This document shows, one piece after another, positions 1 to 6,597 of a stretch of DNA of 8,433 nt; the stretch's first letter is position 1, and each line of letters opens with the position of its first letter. A program made the position numbers and the translations under genes. The stretch spans positions 1 through 8,433 of the forward strand of contig JALWZX010000009.1 of NCBI GenBank assembly GCA_027002375.1, given 5' to 3'. This DNA comes from a candidate division WWE3 bacterium (lineage in GTDB: Bacteria; Patescibacteriota; WWE3; 2-01-FULL-39-13). Under the pieces are notes generated by a model, which worked only from the letters and a program-made list of their open reading frames with translations, ran no database searches and was not told where the DNA came from.

Positions 1-2
1 TT

Positions 3-89
3 CTTAAAGAGTCGCAGTGGCGATTCAATCATCGACGTGATAATATTTATGTGTTACTTTTGAAAGAGTTGGGGAGACGACCACTTTAG
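3..89 (+). CDS. IS1595-family transposase, C-terminal end (partial)
   Basis: Frame 3 is open from the window edge to the TAG at 87-89. It reads 28 codons, with the segment ESQWRFNHRRDNIY followed by LLKELGRRPL. A WRFNHR motif followed by a short leucine-rich tail and stop is the usual carboxyl end of IS1595-type DDE transposases, which catalyse cut-and-paste or replicative movement of their own element. The start, the DDE catalytic core and any zinc-ribbon lie outside the window. The stop codon sits inside a strong hairpin (83-103), and the gene is followed at once by the presumed element end near 114. The family call rests on my recognition of the C-terminal motif only. An ISXO2-like or related transposase subgroup is equally possible. 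Confidence 0.65.
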   Translation, partial: LKESQWRFNHRRDNIYVLLLKELGRRPL

Positions 90-103
90 ATTGTTTCTAA
101 AGT
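83..103 (+). terminator. Hairpin at transposase stop codon, possible terminator
   Basis: ACTTTAGA (83-90) and TCTAAAGT (96-103) are perfect 8-bp inverted arms around a TTGTT loop. The transposase stop codon lies inside the left arm. It could end IS transcription or form part of the subterminal structure of the element. No clean T-run follows, so a classical intrinsic terminator is uncertain. Confidence 0.4.
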
Positions 104-114
104 ACCCTAGACCC

Positions 115-846
115 ATAGAAGTTCTTGAAATGGCGAAAAAGAAAAAGACAAAAATAATAACATATGTTAATATGCCGGGTTCTATGATGACAAGAATTGC
201 AGATGTTGCAATAATGGCAAATGCCGGTCCTGAGATATGCGTAATGTCAACTAAAGTTGTACTATCACAGATGGCTTTTGGATACCTACTTGCGTCACAT
301 ATATCTGAGAATTCCACCAAAGCAAAAAAGGATTTAACCGACTTAGCGAATACAATAGATGAGGTTTTAAATGATAAAGGCTTAGTAGAAAATATAAAAG
401 ATGTGGCTGAAATTTTATCAACCCAAAGTGACATATATTTATTAGGAAAGCGAGAAGGCTATTTCGTGTCTCAAGAAGGAATGATAAAGATGGTAGAAGG
501 TGCATATATACATGCCCACGCATTACCGGCAGGGGATTTAAAACATTATGTAATTACAATTGTTGAAGATGAGACACCTGTAATAGGTTTAGTTACAAAT
601 GATGAAATAAAAAAAGATTTGCAATCAGCATTAACAGAAGTAAAAGCCAGAGGTGCAACAACATTTGCAATTACGCAATTCAAAGATTTCAAAGCTGACC
701 ACTTATTAATTTTGCCAGAGTTAAAAGTTCTTAACGAATTAATTGCATTAGTTTTGTTGCAACTTTTAAGTTATTTTATAGCTAAAAAGCTGGGTCATAA
801 TATTGATAAGCCAAGACATATTGCTAAGAGTGTTACTGTGAAGTGA
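115..846 (+). pseudogene. glmS: glmS remnant: C-terminal isomerase part, 5' end lost to IS insertion
   Basis: GlmS makes glucosamine-6-phosphate from fructose-6-phosphate and glutamine, the first step toward UDP-GlcNAc and peptidoglycan. The reading frame resumes at 115 in the middle of the first sugar-isomerase (SIS) domain. It shows IEVLEMAK, the ANAGPEICVMSTK segment (GlmS usual AGPEIxVASTK), and the second SIS half with DIYLLGKREGY and YIHAHALPAGDLKH (usual YxHAEAxxAGELKH). It ends with the intact family terminus KPRHIAKSVTVK. The N-terminal Cys glutaminase domain and the first phosphosugar-binding part, over half of a normal ~600-residue protein, are absent. The first internal ATG (130) could start a 238-residue polypeptide, and a TTG at 91 inside the IS could also start one, but neither has a Shine-Dalgarno sequence. 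No internal frameshift is seen, which suggests a recent insertion. The upstream half should lie on the other side of the IS. Confidence 0.75.
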
Positions 847-883
847 GATTAATGAAACAGTTCTGTTTGTTACTATACTATTA

Positions 884-990
884 CTATGCCGTTGAAAGCC
901 CACATCTTTCAGGTGGGAGATGAATGGGTAATCGTTAGATTTCAAGTATCGCAGGCAGAGGAAGCTCCCGACTGAAGTCGGGAGTTTCAC
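884..990 (+). repeat. Two-hairpin IS200/IS605-type remnant (PATE- or omega-RNA-like)
   Basis: This ~107-bp block contains a first hairpin, CCCAC (899-903) with GTGGG (913-917), and a second, very strong one. The second pairs GAAGCTCCCGAC (961-972) with GTCGGGAGTTTC (977-988) around a TGAA loop, with one G-T wobble in 12 pairs. The terminal GTTTCAC after a GAA-stem-TTC hairpin is the usual look of IS200/IS605 right ends, where the TnpA Y1 transposase binds a subterminal hairpin and where TnpB-associated omega RNAs end. No transposase or TnpB gene is left nearby. A short open stretch ending in QAEEAPD and a stop (to 975) could be a last scrap of TnpB. The strong second stem may also help end glmS transcription, though no T-run follows. 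Confidence 0.5.
961..988 (+). other. 12-bp stem hairpin at element right end
   Basis: The arms GAAGCTCCCGAC and GTCGGGAGTTTC flank a TGAA tetraloop; only G964 and T985 form a wobble pair. It has the same outer frame (GAA ... GTTTCA) as the hairpin at 6671-6700. The lack of a following T-tract argues against a simple terminator. Confidence 0.6.
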
Positions 991-1124
991 TGTTGCTAAT
1001 GAAATTCCTAATAAATATGTAATAATCTAAACTAATATATATACATAATTTATTGTAACCGCCAATAGTTATGTGGATAAAGAGAATTTAACTTTGCTGT
1101 TACACATGATTATATATACAAATG

Positions 1125-1133
1125 TGCTAGGAT
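1125..1133 (+). promoter_or_regulatory. Extended -10 promoter for the metallopeptidase-like gene
   Basis: TGCTAGGAT (1125-1133) fits an extended -10 (TGn plus TAnnnT). The predicted transcript start is near 1140, leaving only about 13 untranslated bases before the ATG at 1153. No convincing -35 is seen at the right distance. The surrounding 1000-1150 stretch is otherwise AT-rich with no gene. Confidence 0.4.
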
Positions 1134-1152
1134 TATGTAAAATAGTGATGTT

Positions 1153-2511
1153 ATGGTAGAAAGTTTGCCTGTAGATGATCAATGTCGAATAATGATCACC
1201 CCCGACTTAATAGATAGACGAATAATGCCAGTAGATGAACTAGAGTATGTTAGAAGAATTCATGTTTTATCTTCTGCAACAGGAAATTTAGAATTAATGT
1301 ATCTAGCAAGTACTGGTAATCTAACTGAAGGATATCTTAGAAATATGGGCGTAAATGATCCTGATCTAGGATCATTTATAATAAACGGGATAACCGCTAA
1401 TCAAATCGCATTTCCAAGCATTGAAGAATCGTCTACCTTTGAAGAAAGTACAGCAGTGCATGATGCCTTCTTTAAGTTTCTCGTTGGTTATCGTAGATTT
1501 GTAGTGAGAAATAATGTAAATGATATTAATTTAAGAATTGAAAATATTCGTTATTTTAATAAAATTAAAAAATCTTTCTTTGCATCATTACTTGTACCTT
1601 TTATGGCTAGACGAGAGTTTTCAGTTATAAAAAATCTTAGGAGTATGTTACGAGATGCTAAAAAATCTAGGAGATTTGCAAGTAAATACTATTATGAATC
1701 AGTCGGAAATGCTAATAAAATGTATCTTAATGAAGATACAGAAACCCCCTTTCCTATGATATTAAAAAATTATGCAGAAAAAACACTAGATTCTTTATAT
1801 ACAGAGATGGTTATGCAAGATGCATTACCGTTATTTGCTGAGATTGTTAAAAAAAATGATACTGATATTATAGATAATTTGCCTAGTGCTACTTTTTCGA
1901 GAGAGATACCGTCTATAACGATGTGGCCAGAAGATGCGTCAGCTAATAGAACGCAAGCCTCGTATATATCTATGACTAGGTATCCACCACATGGTGCTAT
2001 AGAGCTAACAGGTGATTTTCGACCATCTGATTATCTAAGATTTGTCGACGAGAATGTTGGCGTGTTTGAATTACCTAGTGAAACAGCAGTAAAAATTAAT
2101 TCTAGAGAAATACCAAGACCAATTATAGACAGATTTACCGTAATACATGAAATGATGCATGCGGAATTTGAGAGAAGATTACTAACAGGTGCTACAGAGG
2201 CAGAAAAAGAAACGTATTCTAATATTAGGTTTAGTGGTGAATACGGAGAAACCAACATTGGTACATTAGATGAAGGCTTAGCAACACTTACAGAATTAGT
2301 AGCTTTAGTTATGGAAAATAGACATGAAGAAGCCAATTACAGATTAAGTGTTTTAAATCGTTACAAACATGACCCAAGAATACGTGGTATTACGGAAATA
2401 TTTAAATTATTGCAGATTGATAATATTGATATTGCTAACCTTACTCCAGATTTAATAGATAAAGCAATTAGTATCGTTGTTAGTATGGCAAAAGATGAAT
2501 CGTTAAATTAA
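1153..2511 (+). CDS. Putative cytoplasmic zinc metallopeptidase (HExxH, gluzincin-like)
   Basis: This 452-residue protein was not recognised by name. The clear signal is HEMMH at residues 332-336, preceded by hydrophobic TVI and followed by AEFERR. The segment LDEGLAT follows at about 372-378, with E374 as a likely third zinc ligand. HExxH plus a downstream E within a helix is the gluzincin peptidase pattern: two His bind zinc and the Glu of HExxH activates water. The spacing of about 38 residues between the second His and the third ligand is longer than in thermolysin. No signal peptide or membrane segment is visible, so it should be cytoplasmic. Residues 1-320 show no motif I know and are rich in basic helices around 150-195. 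The gene stands alone with its own promoter, and the ATG has no Shine-Dalgarno sequence. It could also be a non-proteolytic relative. Substrate is unknown. Confidence 0.75.
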   Translation: MVESLPVDDQCRIMITPDLIDRRIMPVDELEYVRRIHVLSSATGNLELMYLASTGNLTEGYLRNMGVNDPDLGSFIINGITANQIAFPSIEESSTFEESTAVHDAFFKFLVGYRRFVVRNNVNDINLRIENIRYFNKIKKSFFASLLVPFMARREFSVIKNLRSMLRDAKKSRRFASKYYYESVGNANKMYLNEDTETPFPMILKNYAEKTLDSLYTEMVMQDALPLFAEIVKKNDTDIIDNLPSATFSREIPSITMWPEDASANRTQASYISMTRYPPHGAIELTGDFRPSDYLRFVDENVGVFELPSETAVKINSREIPRPIIDRFTVIHEMMHAEFERRLLTGATEAEKETYSNIRFSGEYGETNIGTLDEGLATLTELVALVMENRHEEANYRLSVLNRYKHDPRIRGITEIFKLLQIDNIDIANLTPDLIDKAISIVVSMAKDESLN

Positions 2512-2533
2512 GTTTCTTCTGTACCTCTATCAG

Positions 2534-2563
2534 TTGGTATGAGGTTGGTCAGATCTATACCAA
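2534..2563 (+). other. Intergenic inverted repeat after the metallopeptidase-like gene
   Basis: TTGGTAT (2534-2540) and ATACCAA (2557-2563) are perfect 7-bp arms 16 bases apart. A second TTGGT inside the loop could compete for the right arm. It lies 23 bases after the stop codon at 2511. No T-run follows, so termination is only a possibility. Confidence 0.3.
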
Positions 2564-2632
2564 TAATTAATTGCTTCATGTAGGTAATAAAACTTTTAAT
2601 CTATTTTATGCTATATTTACCGCAATTCCCCG

Positions 2633-2641
2633 TGGTATAAT
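2633..2641 (+). promoter_or_regulatory. Extended -10 promoter of the exporter operon
   Basis: TGGTATAAT (2633-2641) is a consensus extended -10 element, predicted to start transcription near 2648, about 32 bases before the ATG at 2680. The -35 region is weak, as expected where the extended -10 carries recognition. No Shine-Dalgarno sequence is seen in the leader. Confidence 0.6.
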
Positions 2642-2679
2642 GGTAAAAGTTAGGGTTATATTATCTGGTTATTTAAGCT

Positions 2680-3732
2680 ATGAATAAAAAGTTATTAATA
2701 CTCATTGCAGTAATATTGTTTGTTTCAGGTGTTGGTGTTTATTATTTTTTCACTAATAAAAAAGTATCTGTAGAAAAGGCTACTATTTACAATGAAGTAG
2801 TAGAAAAAACTATACCAGCAAGTGGTGAAATTGTTGCAGATGACGAAGCTGACTTAGCTTTCGCAAACACTGGGCAGATTTCCAAAATAAATTACAAAGA
2901 GGGTGACTCTGTTGAAAAAGGTAAGATTATTGCCACGTTAAATTCTTATTCTGTTTCACAAGAAGCAAAAGCCACAAAAGATGCGCGCGATATTGCATTA
3001 AGAAATAAAGATTTGTTTTTAGAAGATCATAAAGACGACCCTGATTATTTTAAAAGTGAAGAGTATAAAATTCGATTACGAAAATACGATGAATATATTA
3101 GTCAAGCTGAAGCAAAATATAGATCGGTATTAGGAAATCTAACCAATTTATATATTAAAACTCCATTTTCAGGAACCATTATTAATATAAATAAAGATGT
3201 TGGGGAAGTCGCTGGTGCTGGTGAGGTTGTAGTTAAGCTAGCTAATTTAGACGATTTATACATGCAAGTTTATTTAGATCAAGAGGATTTCGGGCAAGTT
3301 CATGTTGGGCAACAAGCAACGGTTAAATTGGATTCTTATGAAGATACGACTTATGATGCTACTGTTACCAAGCTTTCTGACTATGCAAAAATTGATGAAA
3401 GTGGCGATAAGTCTTTTGAAGCAAATTTAAAAATTGAACCCCAAAAAGGCAAACCAATTTTGTTAGGTATGACTGGTGATGTTTCTATAATTGTTGATAA
3501 AACAAGTAAACCTGTAATGGCTTTGGATTATGATGTAATTCAGTATGATAAAGATGATAAGCCATTTATTTGGGTTGCCGATGGTAAGATATTAAAGAAG
3601 CAATATATTGATTTAGGTCTAGAGGGTGATGTGTTAACAGAAATAAAGAATGATATTTCTAATGTAGCAGTTATAATTCCACCTGAAAAACCTGAATTGA
3701 AAGAAGGCATGAAAGTTGTAGTTACCAAGTGA
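2680..3732 (+). CDS. MacA/HlyD-like periplasmic-adaptor (membrane fusion) subunit
   Basis: This 350-residue protein is the membrane-anchored adaptor of the ABC exporter encoded by the next two genes. In order it shows an N-terminal membrane anchor (residues 5-24), then the first half of a lipoyl-like barrel-sandwich domain (about 40-90, with GQISKINYKEGDSVEKGKIIA). A short helical hairpin follows (about 93-152, rich in K, E and A), then the second lipoyl half (about 155-190, IKTPFSGTI and GEVAGAGEVVVKL). After these come a beta-barrel domain (about 192-275) and a membrane-proximal domain to the end. The order is that of MacA and other RND/ABC adaptors, and the length is near the usual 350-400. 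The helical hairpin is short, which suits an adaptor that need not reach an outer-membrane TolC channel, and no TolC gene is in view. It lies first in a three-gene operon. The ATG has no Shine-Dalgarno sequence but is well placed after the promoter. Confidence 0.88.
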   Translation: MNKKLLILIAVILFVSGVGVYYFFTNKKVSVEKATIYNEVVEKTIPASGEIVADDEADLAFANTGQISKINYKEGDSVEKGKIIATLNSYSVSQEAKATKDARDIALRNKDLFLEDHKDDPDYFKSEEYKIRLRKYDEYISQAEAKYRSVLGNLTNLYIKTPFSGTIININKDVGEVAGAGEVVVKLANLDDLYMQVYLDQEDFGQVHVGQQATVKLDSYEDTTYDATVTKLSDYAKIDESGDKSFEANLKIEPQKGKPILLGMTGDVSIIVDKTSKPVMALDYDVIQYDKDDKPFIWVADGKILKKQYIDLGLEGDVLTEIKNDISNVAVIIPPEKPELKEGMKVVVTK

Positions 3733-3734
3733 CA

Positions 3735-4430
3735 ATGAAATCCAAACTTATTTTAGAAGCGAAAAATATCACAAAAACATATAAGGTTGGTGACAATGAG
3801 ATTCACGCTGTTGATGATATTTCTTTAAAGATTCATGAAGGGGAATACATAGCAATTGTTGGTAAATCAGGGTCTGGAAAATCTACACTGATGCATTTAA
3901 TTGGTTTGCTTGATACTCCAACGAGCGGGCAAGTTTTGCTTCATGGTAAAGATGTGAGCAAATTAGACGAAGCAAAACTTGCCCGCATAAGAAACAAAGA
4001 GATAGGATTTGTATTTCAATCTTTTAATTTATTACAAAGAGCCACTGCAATAGAAAACGTTGAACTTCCACTTAAATATGGTGACATACCCAAAAAAGAA
4101 TGGAAAACCCGCGCTGAAGATATGCTAAAACTAGTTGATCTAATAGATAGAAAAAACAATAAATCAAATGAATTATCAGGAGGTCAAAAACAAAGAGTTG
4201 CTATTGCGAGAGCGTTAGTAAATGAACCGTCAATAATTTTAGCAGACGAACCAACAGGAAATTTAGATACAAAAACAGGTGAAAGTATAATCAGGCTATT
4301 TGAAAAGCTAAACAAGCAAGGTAAGACAATAGTGCTTGTGACACACGATGAAGACTTAGCCAAACATGCAAAAAGGCAGATTGTAATTAAAGACGGAAAA
4401 TTAGTTCAAAAAAAGAAATCCAAGTCATGA
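3735..4430 (+). CDS. MacB/LolD-type ABC transporter ATP-binding protein
   Basis: This is the cytoplasmic ATPase that powers the exporter. Numbered from the ATG at 3735 (231 residues), it has Walker A GKSGSGKST (43-51), a Q-loop glutamine at 95 (FVFQSFNLL), signature LSGGQ (147-151), Walker B ILADEP (168-173) with catalytic E172, D-loop NLD (176-178) and the H-loop histidine at 204 (LVTHD). All catalytic residues are present. The phrase FQSFNLLQRATAIENVELPL and the short 230-residue form are typical of the MacB/LolD/FtsE-like family. An in-frame GTG at 3729 overlaps the adaptor stop (gTGA) and is an alternative start. ATG 3735 is preferred because homologues begin close to the first strand, but neither start has a Shine-Dalgarno sequence. 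Its last codons overlap the permease start (ATGA). Confidence 0.93.
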   Translation: MKSKLILEAKNITKTYKVGDNEIHAVDDISLKIHEGEYIAIVGKSGSGKSTLMHLIGLLDTPTSGQVLLHGKDVSKLDEAKLARIRNKEIGFVFQSFNLLQRATAIENVELPLKYGDIPKKEWKTRAEDMLKLVDLIDRKNNKSNELSGGQKQRVAIARALVNEPSIILADEPTGNLDTKTGESIIRLFEKLNKQGKTIVLVTHDEDLAKHAKRQIVIKDGKLVQKKKSKS

Positions 4431-5614
4431 ATTTCATAGAAACATTTAAAACATCGTTCATAGCTTTAAATTCAAATAAAGTTAGATCTGCATTGACAAT
4501 GCTTGGTGTTATTATTGGTGTTTCGTCTGTTATCTTACTAATATCAGCTGGAAAAGGTTTAGAAAATTATATAGAGGATCAGTTTGAAGCATTAGGCTCA
4601 AATTTATTATTCGTTATGCCGGGTAAATTAAAAATTGGAAGTGGTCGTGATCCAAGCGATGCATTCAGTAGAAACAAACTAGAAGTAAAACATGTGAAAC
4701 TAATCGAGAGAGACATGAAAGATGAGTATCAATATATAACCCCATTTATTCAAGTCGGTGGTACTGTTACATATAAAACTCGGTCGTTTTTTGCAAGTGT
4801 AACTGGTACAAATGAAGATTTTAGTAAAATCTTTAATTTTGAAATAGACCAAGGCAGATTTTTTACAAAAGCAGAAGTCAAAAATAAAAAGAAAGTAGCA
4901 GTTTTAGGTAAAGAAGTTTACAAAAATTTATTTAACAATCAAAATCCGATTGGTAAAAAAGTAAAAATAGGGTCAGATCGATATGAGGTGGTTGGGGTTT
5001 ACAAAGAAAAAGGTAAAAATTACGATGAACAGGTTATAATTCCATATACAGCAGCATTAGATACATACGGTCTAGATAAATTAAGTAGTATTGTAATAAA
5101 AGTTTCTGATGAGGGGGAAATCAAAAAAGATTCACGATTAATTAAACATGCTTTGCTAAAAGATTTAAAAGAAGATGATTTTTCTGTTATGAGCCAACAA
5201 GACATTCTATCTAGTATACAAAGCATATTGAAAATGTTAACACTTGTTTTAGGTGCAATAGCTGCGATATCGTTATTAGTTGGTGGAATCGGGATCATGA
5301 ACATTATGTTAGTGTCTGTTACTGAACGAACCAGAGAAATTGGACTACGTAAAGCTGTTGGGGCAACACCAAATGACATAGCTTCGCAATTTTTAATAGA
5401 ATCACTAATGCTAAGTATCACGGGTGGTGTAGTTGGTATAATATTAGGTTGGGTAGCATCACTTCTTGGCAGACAATTTATAAGAACTGAAGTTCCACTA
5501 TGGGCAATATTAATCGCTTTCTCGTTTTCAGCCCTAGTTGGAATAGTATTTGGTACTTACCCAGCAATAAAAGCAAGCAAAAAAGATCCAATTGAAGCAT
5601 TGAGGTACGAATAA
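4427..5614 (+). CDS. MacB-type ABC transporter permease (FtsX fold)
   Basis: This 395-residue permease is the membrane subunit of the MacAB-like exporter. A first membrane helix (about 22-41) follows the amphipathic NSNKVRSALTMLGVIIGV stretch typical of MacB permeases. A large extracytoplasmic MacB core domain spans about 45-260. Three C-terminal helices lie at about 270-296, 322-349 and 357-380. The coupling motif SVTERTREIGLRKAVGA (297-313), just after the second helix, contacts the ATPase. The ending YPAIKASKKDPIEALRYE is a hallmark of the family. The length is close to the usual 400, and the ATPase is a separate gene rather than fused as in E. coli MacB. Translation is coupled to the ATPase by an ATGA overlap. 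Family members export antimicrobial peptides, macrolides, heat-stable toxins or lipoproteins; the cargo here cannot be read from sequence. Confidence 0.92.
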   Translation: MNFIETFKTSFIALNSNKVRSALTMLGVIIGVSSVILLISAGKGLENYIEDQFEALGSNLLFVMPGKLKIGSGRDPSDAFSRNKLEVKHVKLIERDMKDEYQYITPFIQVGGTVTYKTRSFFASVTGTNEDFSKIFNFEIDQGRFFTKAEVKNKKKVAVLGKEVYKNLFNNQNPIGKKVKIGSDRYEVVGVYKEKGKNYDEQVIIPYTAALDTYGLDKLSSIVIKVSDEGEIKKDSRLIKHALLKDLKEDDFSVMSQQDILSSIQSILKMLTLVLGAIAAISLLVGGIGIMNIMLVSVTERTREIGLRKAVGATPNDIASQFLIESLMLSITGGVVGIILGWVASLLGRQFIRTEVPLWAILIAFSFSALVGIVFGTYPAIKASKKDPIEALRYE

Positions 5615-5649
5615 AACCATGGTTATAAGCGACTGCCTATCAATATATG

Positions 5650-5700
5650 TTATTATCGCTAAGTTCAAATACACGCACTTTAGCATGTGATAGTTTGCTT
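5650..5700 (+). repeat. Decayed copy of the 6600-6740 palindromic repeat
   Basis: TTATTATCGCTAAGTTCAAA with the following CACGCACTTTAGCATGTG aligns base for base with the block beginning at 6598 (TTATTATCGCCAAGG and CACGCACTTTAGTACGTG). The hairpin is damaged here: CAC/GTG still pairs around a TTTA loop, but two inner pairs are lost. It lies between the convergent exporter operon and the minus-strand gene, where it may act as a weak two-way terminator. The adjoining AACCATGGTT (5615-5624) is a perfect 10-bp palindrome. Confidence 0.45.
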
Positions 5701-5718
5701 TAAACTCTAGAGCCAAAT

Positions 5719-6327
5719 TTAATACCCGACTCTTTCTCCGGTTTTTTCACCTGTTGTTGCATCAATCTTAATCCATTTAGCTGGTCCATTAGCTTTATCA
5801 CATTTTACTTGCCAAGTATCACCACTTATGCCGATCCAATAATTTGTGCATTCTTCTTCATTTAAGTATTGCATCGCTTGTTTCATAACAATATCTGAAT
5901 CAACCCAGTTTTCTGGTATTTCGTTTAAACTCGTATGTCTACCATTATCATCCCTATGAAATTTCCCATCAGTAATATATATAGAATAATCTTTATCTTT
6001 ACTTGGTGAATAAAATTTTATTTTCCATGTCTCTGAAGTACCATCTTGTTTTTTAGTTCCTCTAAAATTTGTTATCTCTATAAGTTTAGCGTCATTAGAC
6101 CATTCATTTGCTTTGGCTTGAGCTACCTTATATGCTGTTTTGGCTTTAATATAAACATCTTTAGAGTTTTGTGATTTTCTGATTTCATTGTTTGCTTCCT
6201 CTACAATTTTATCAGCGGTTTTTTGTGCAGTATCTTTCTTTTTGTTAGAGTTATACCAATAAATTCCACCAAAAGTAAGTAAAGCAACTACGACAACTGC
6301 CAATACAATTTCAGTATTTTTAGTCAC
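5719..6327 (-). CDS. Membrane-anchored protein with PepSY-like C-terminal region
   Basis: This protein of 202 residues begins at a GTG at 6327. The start is fixed by AGGAGG (6341-6336 on this strand) eight bases upstream; the in-frame GTG at 6336 overlaps that site and is unlikely. A lysine after the start and a strong hydrophobic helix (about 6-24, IVLAVVVVALLTFGGIYW) make an uncleaved anchor with the rest outside the cell. A charged helical linker follows (about 28-75, K, E and A rich). The C-terminal half has MKQAMQYLN, then ISGDTWQVKC, then IKIDATTGEKTG, the order seen in PepSY-type domains (helix, strand, and a closing strand with DxxTG). PepSY domains often inhibit peptidases or act as wall sensors. 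The family call is tentative, and two cysteines in this half could pair. It faces the exporter operon tail to tail. Confidence 0.7.
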   Translation of the reverse strand: MTKNTEIVLAVVVVALLTFGGIYWYNSNKKKDTAQKTADKIVEEANNEIRKSQNSKDVYIKAKTAYKVAQAKANEWSNDAKLIEITNFRGTKKQDGTSETWKIKFYSPSKDKDYSIYITDGKFHRDDNGRHTSLNEIPENWVDSDIVMKQAMQYLNEEECTNYWIGISGDTWQVKCDKANGPAKWIKIDATTGEKTGERVGY

Positions 6328-6335
6328 TATAATCA

Positions 6336-6341
6336 CCTCCT
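6336..6341 (-). promoter_or_regulatory. Strong Shine-Dalgarno sequence deciding a GTG start
   Basis: AGGAGG, part of TTAAGGAGGTGAT on the minus strand, lies eight bases before GTG 6327. It is the only consensus ribosome-binding site I find in front of any gene in the window. Confidence 0.8.
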
Positions 6342-6351
6342 TAATGTTATT

Positions 6352-6357
6352 ATTGTA
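6352..6357 (-). promoter_or_regulatory. Candidate -10 for the minus-strand PepSY-like gene
   Basis: TACAAT on the minus strand gives a predicted start near 6345, just before the ribosome-binding site. A -35 hexamer (ATCTTG, 6375-6380) at 17 bases is weak and lies within the palindrome at 6374-6385. Confidence 0.3.
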
Positions 6358-6373
6358 CTAGGTTAAAATTTAT

Positions 6374-6385
6374 GCAAGATCTTGC
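6374..6385. promoter_or_regulatory. 12-bp perfect palindrome, operator candidate
   Basis: GCAAGATCTTGC is fully symmetric and overlaps the expected -35 region of the minus-strand gene, in the divergent space shared with the tRNA-Ser promoter. A dimeric repressor site is a reasonable guess. No regulator gene is in view. Confidence 0.3.
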
Positions 6386-6445
6386 TTTTAGATATAATTT
6401 ATGGGAATTTAGCGAATAATCTATAGCGTAAAATCAAACTTTTTG

Positions 6446-6451
6446 TATAAT
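6446..6451 (+). promoter_or_regulatory. -10 box for tRNA-Ser
   Basis: TATAAT, preceded by TTTTTG, lies 48 bases before the tRNA and predicts a start near 6458. The -35 region is not clear. TTGCATAATTGCAA (6461-6474) just after it is a 5-bp inverted repeat that would fall at the start of the precursor. Confidence 0.5.
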
Positions 6452-6498
6452 AGTATGGTGTTGCATAATTGCAAATAATGATTATTGATTCACAATTT

Positions 6499-6588
6499 GG
6501 AGGGATGCGAGAGTGGACTAATCGGCTCGCTTGGAGAGCGATGCGAGGGGAGACCCTCACGGGGGTTCGAATCCCCCTCCCTCCGCCA
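6499..6588 (+). tRNA. tRNA-Ser (anticodon GGA)
   Basis: The acceptor stem GGAGGGA (6499-6505) pairs with TCCCTCC (6578-6584), followed by discriminator G and an encoded CCA (6586-6588). The D-arm CGA/TCG encloses a GTGG-containing loop. The anticodon loop TTGGAGA (6531-6537) has anticodon GGA at 6533-6535, reading UCU and UCC. The long variable arm GAGGG/CCCTC (6545-6558) is the class II mark of serine tRNAs. The T-arm is GGGGG-TTCGAAT-CCCCC (6561-6577). The outermost anticodon-stem pair (C6526 with T6542) is a mismatch. The total is 90 bases. Confidence 0.95.
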
Positions 6589-6597
6589 TTCACAAAT

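Larger units (their letters stand above)
1..114 (+). mobile_element. Right end of an IS1595-type insertion sequence (partial)
   Basis: The interval holds the transposase tail, a hairpin, and then the segment GTACCCTAGACCC (102-114), taken as the right terminal inverted repeat. The boundary is placed at 114 because the protein read from 115 onward (IEVLEMAK) matches the interior of GlmS, while the bases before it do not. The matching left end should begin with the reverse complement, GGGTCTAGGGTAC, but is outside the window. IS1595 elements usually make an 8-bp target duplication, so ATAGAAGT (115-122) is the predicted duplicated target. The boundary is inferred, not proven. Confidence 0.55.

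Noticed and set aside
91..129. TTG at 91 as the true start of the GlmS-like protein
   Set aside because: It lies inside the IS end hairpin, and the residues before IEVLEMAK come from IS sequence and do not match GlmS. It could at most be an accidental start.
54..523. Minus-strand open frames opposite the glmS remnant
   Set aside because: They overlap a frame with strong GlmS homology and encode no recognisable motif.
2031..2336. Minus-strand open frame inside the metallopeptidase-like gene
   Set aside because: Antisense to the HEMMH and DEGLAT coding region, with no independent start signal.
5020..5421. Minus-strand open frame inside the permease gene
   Set aside because: Antisense shadow of a well-matched MacB-type permease.
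5615..5624. AACCATGGTT palindrome as an intrinsic terminator of the exporter operon
   Set aside because: The self-complementary run has no loop and no T-tract. It is too short to end transcription by itself.
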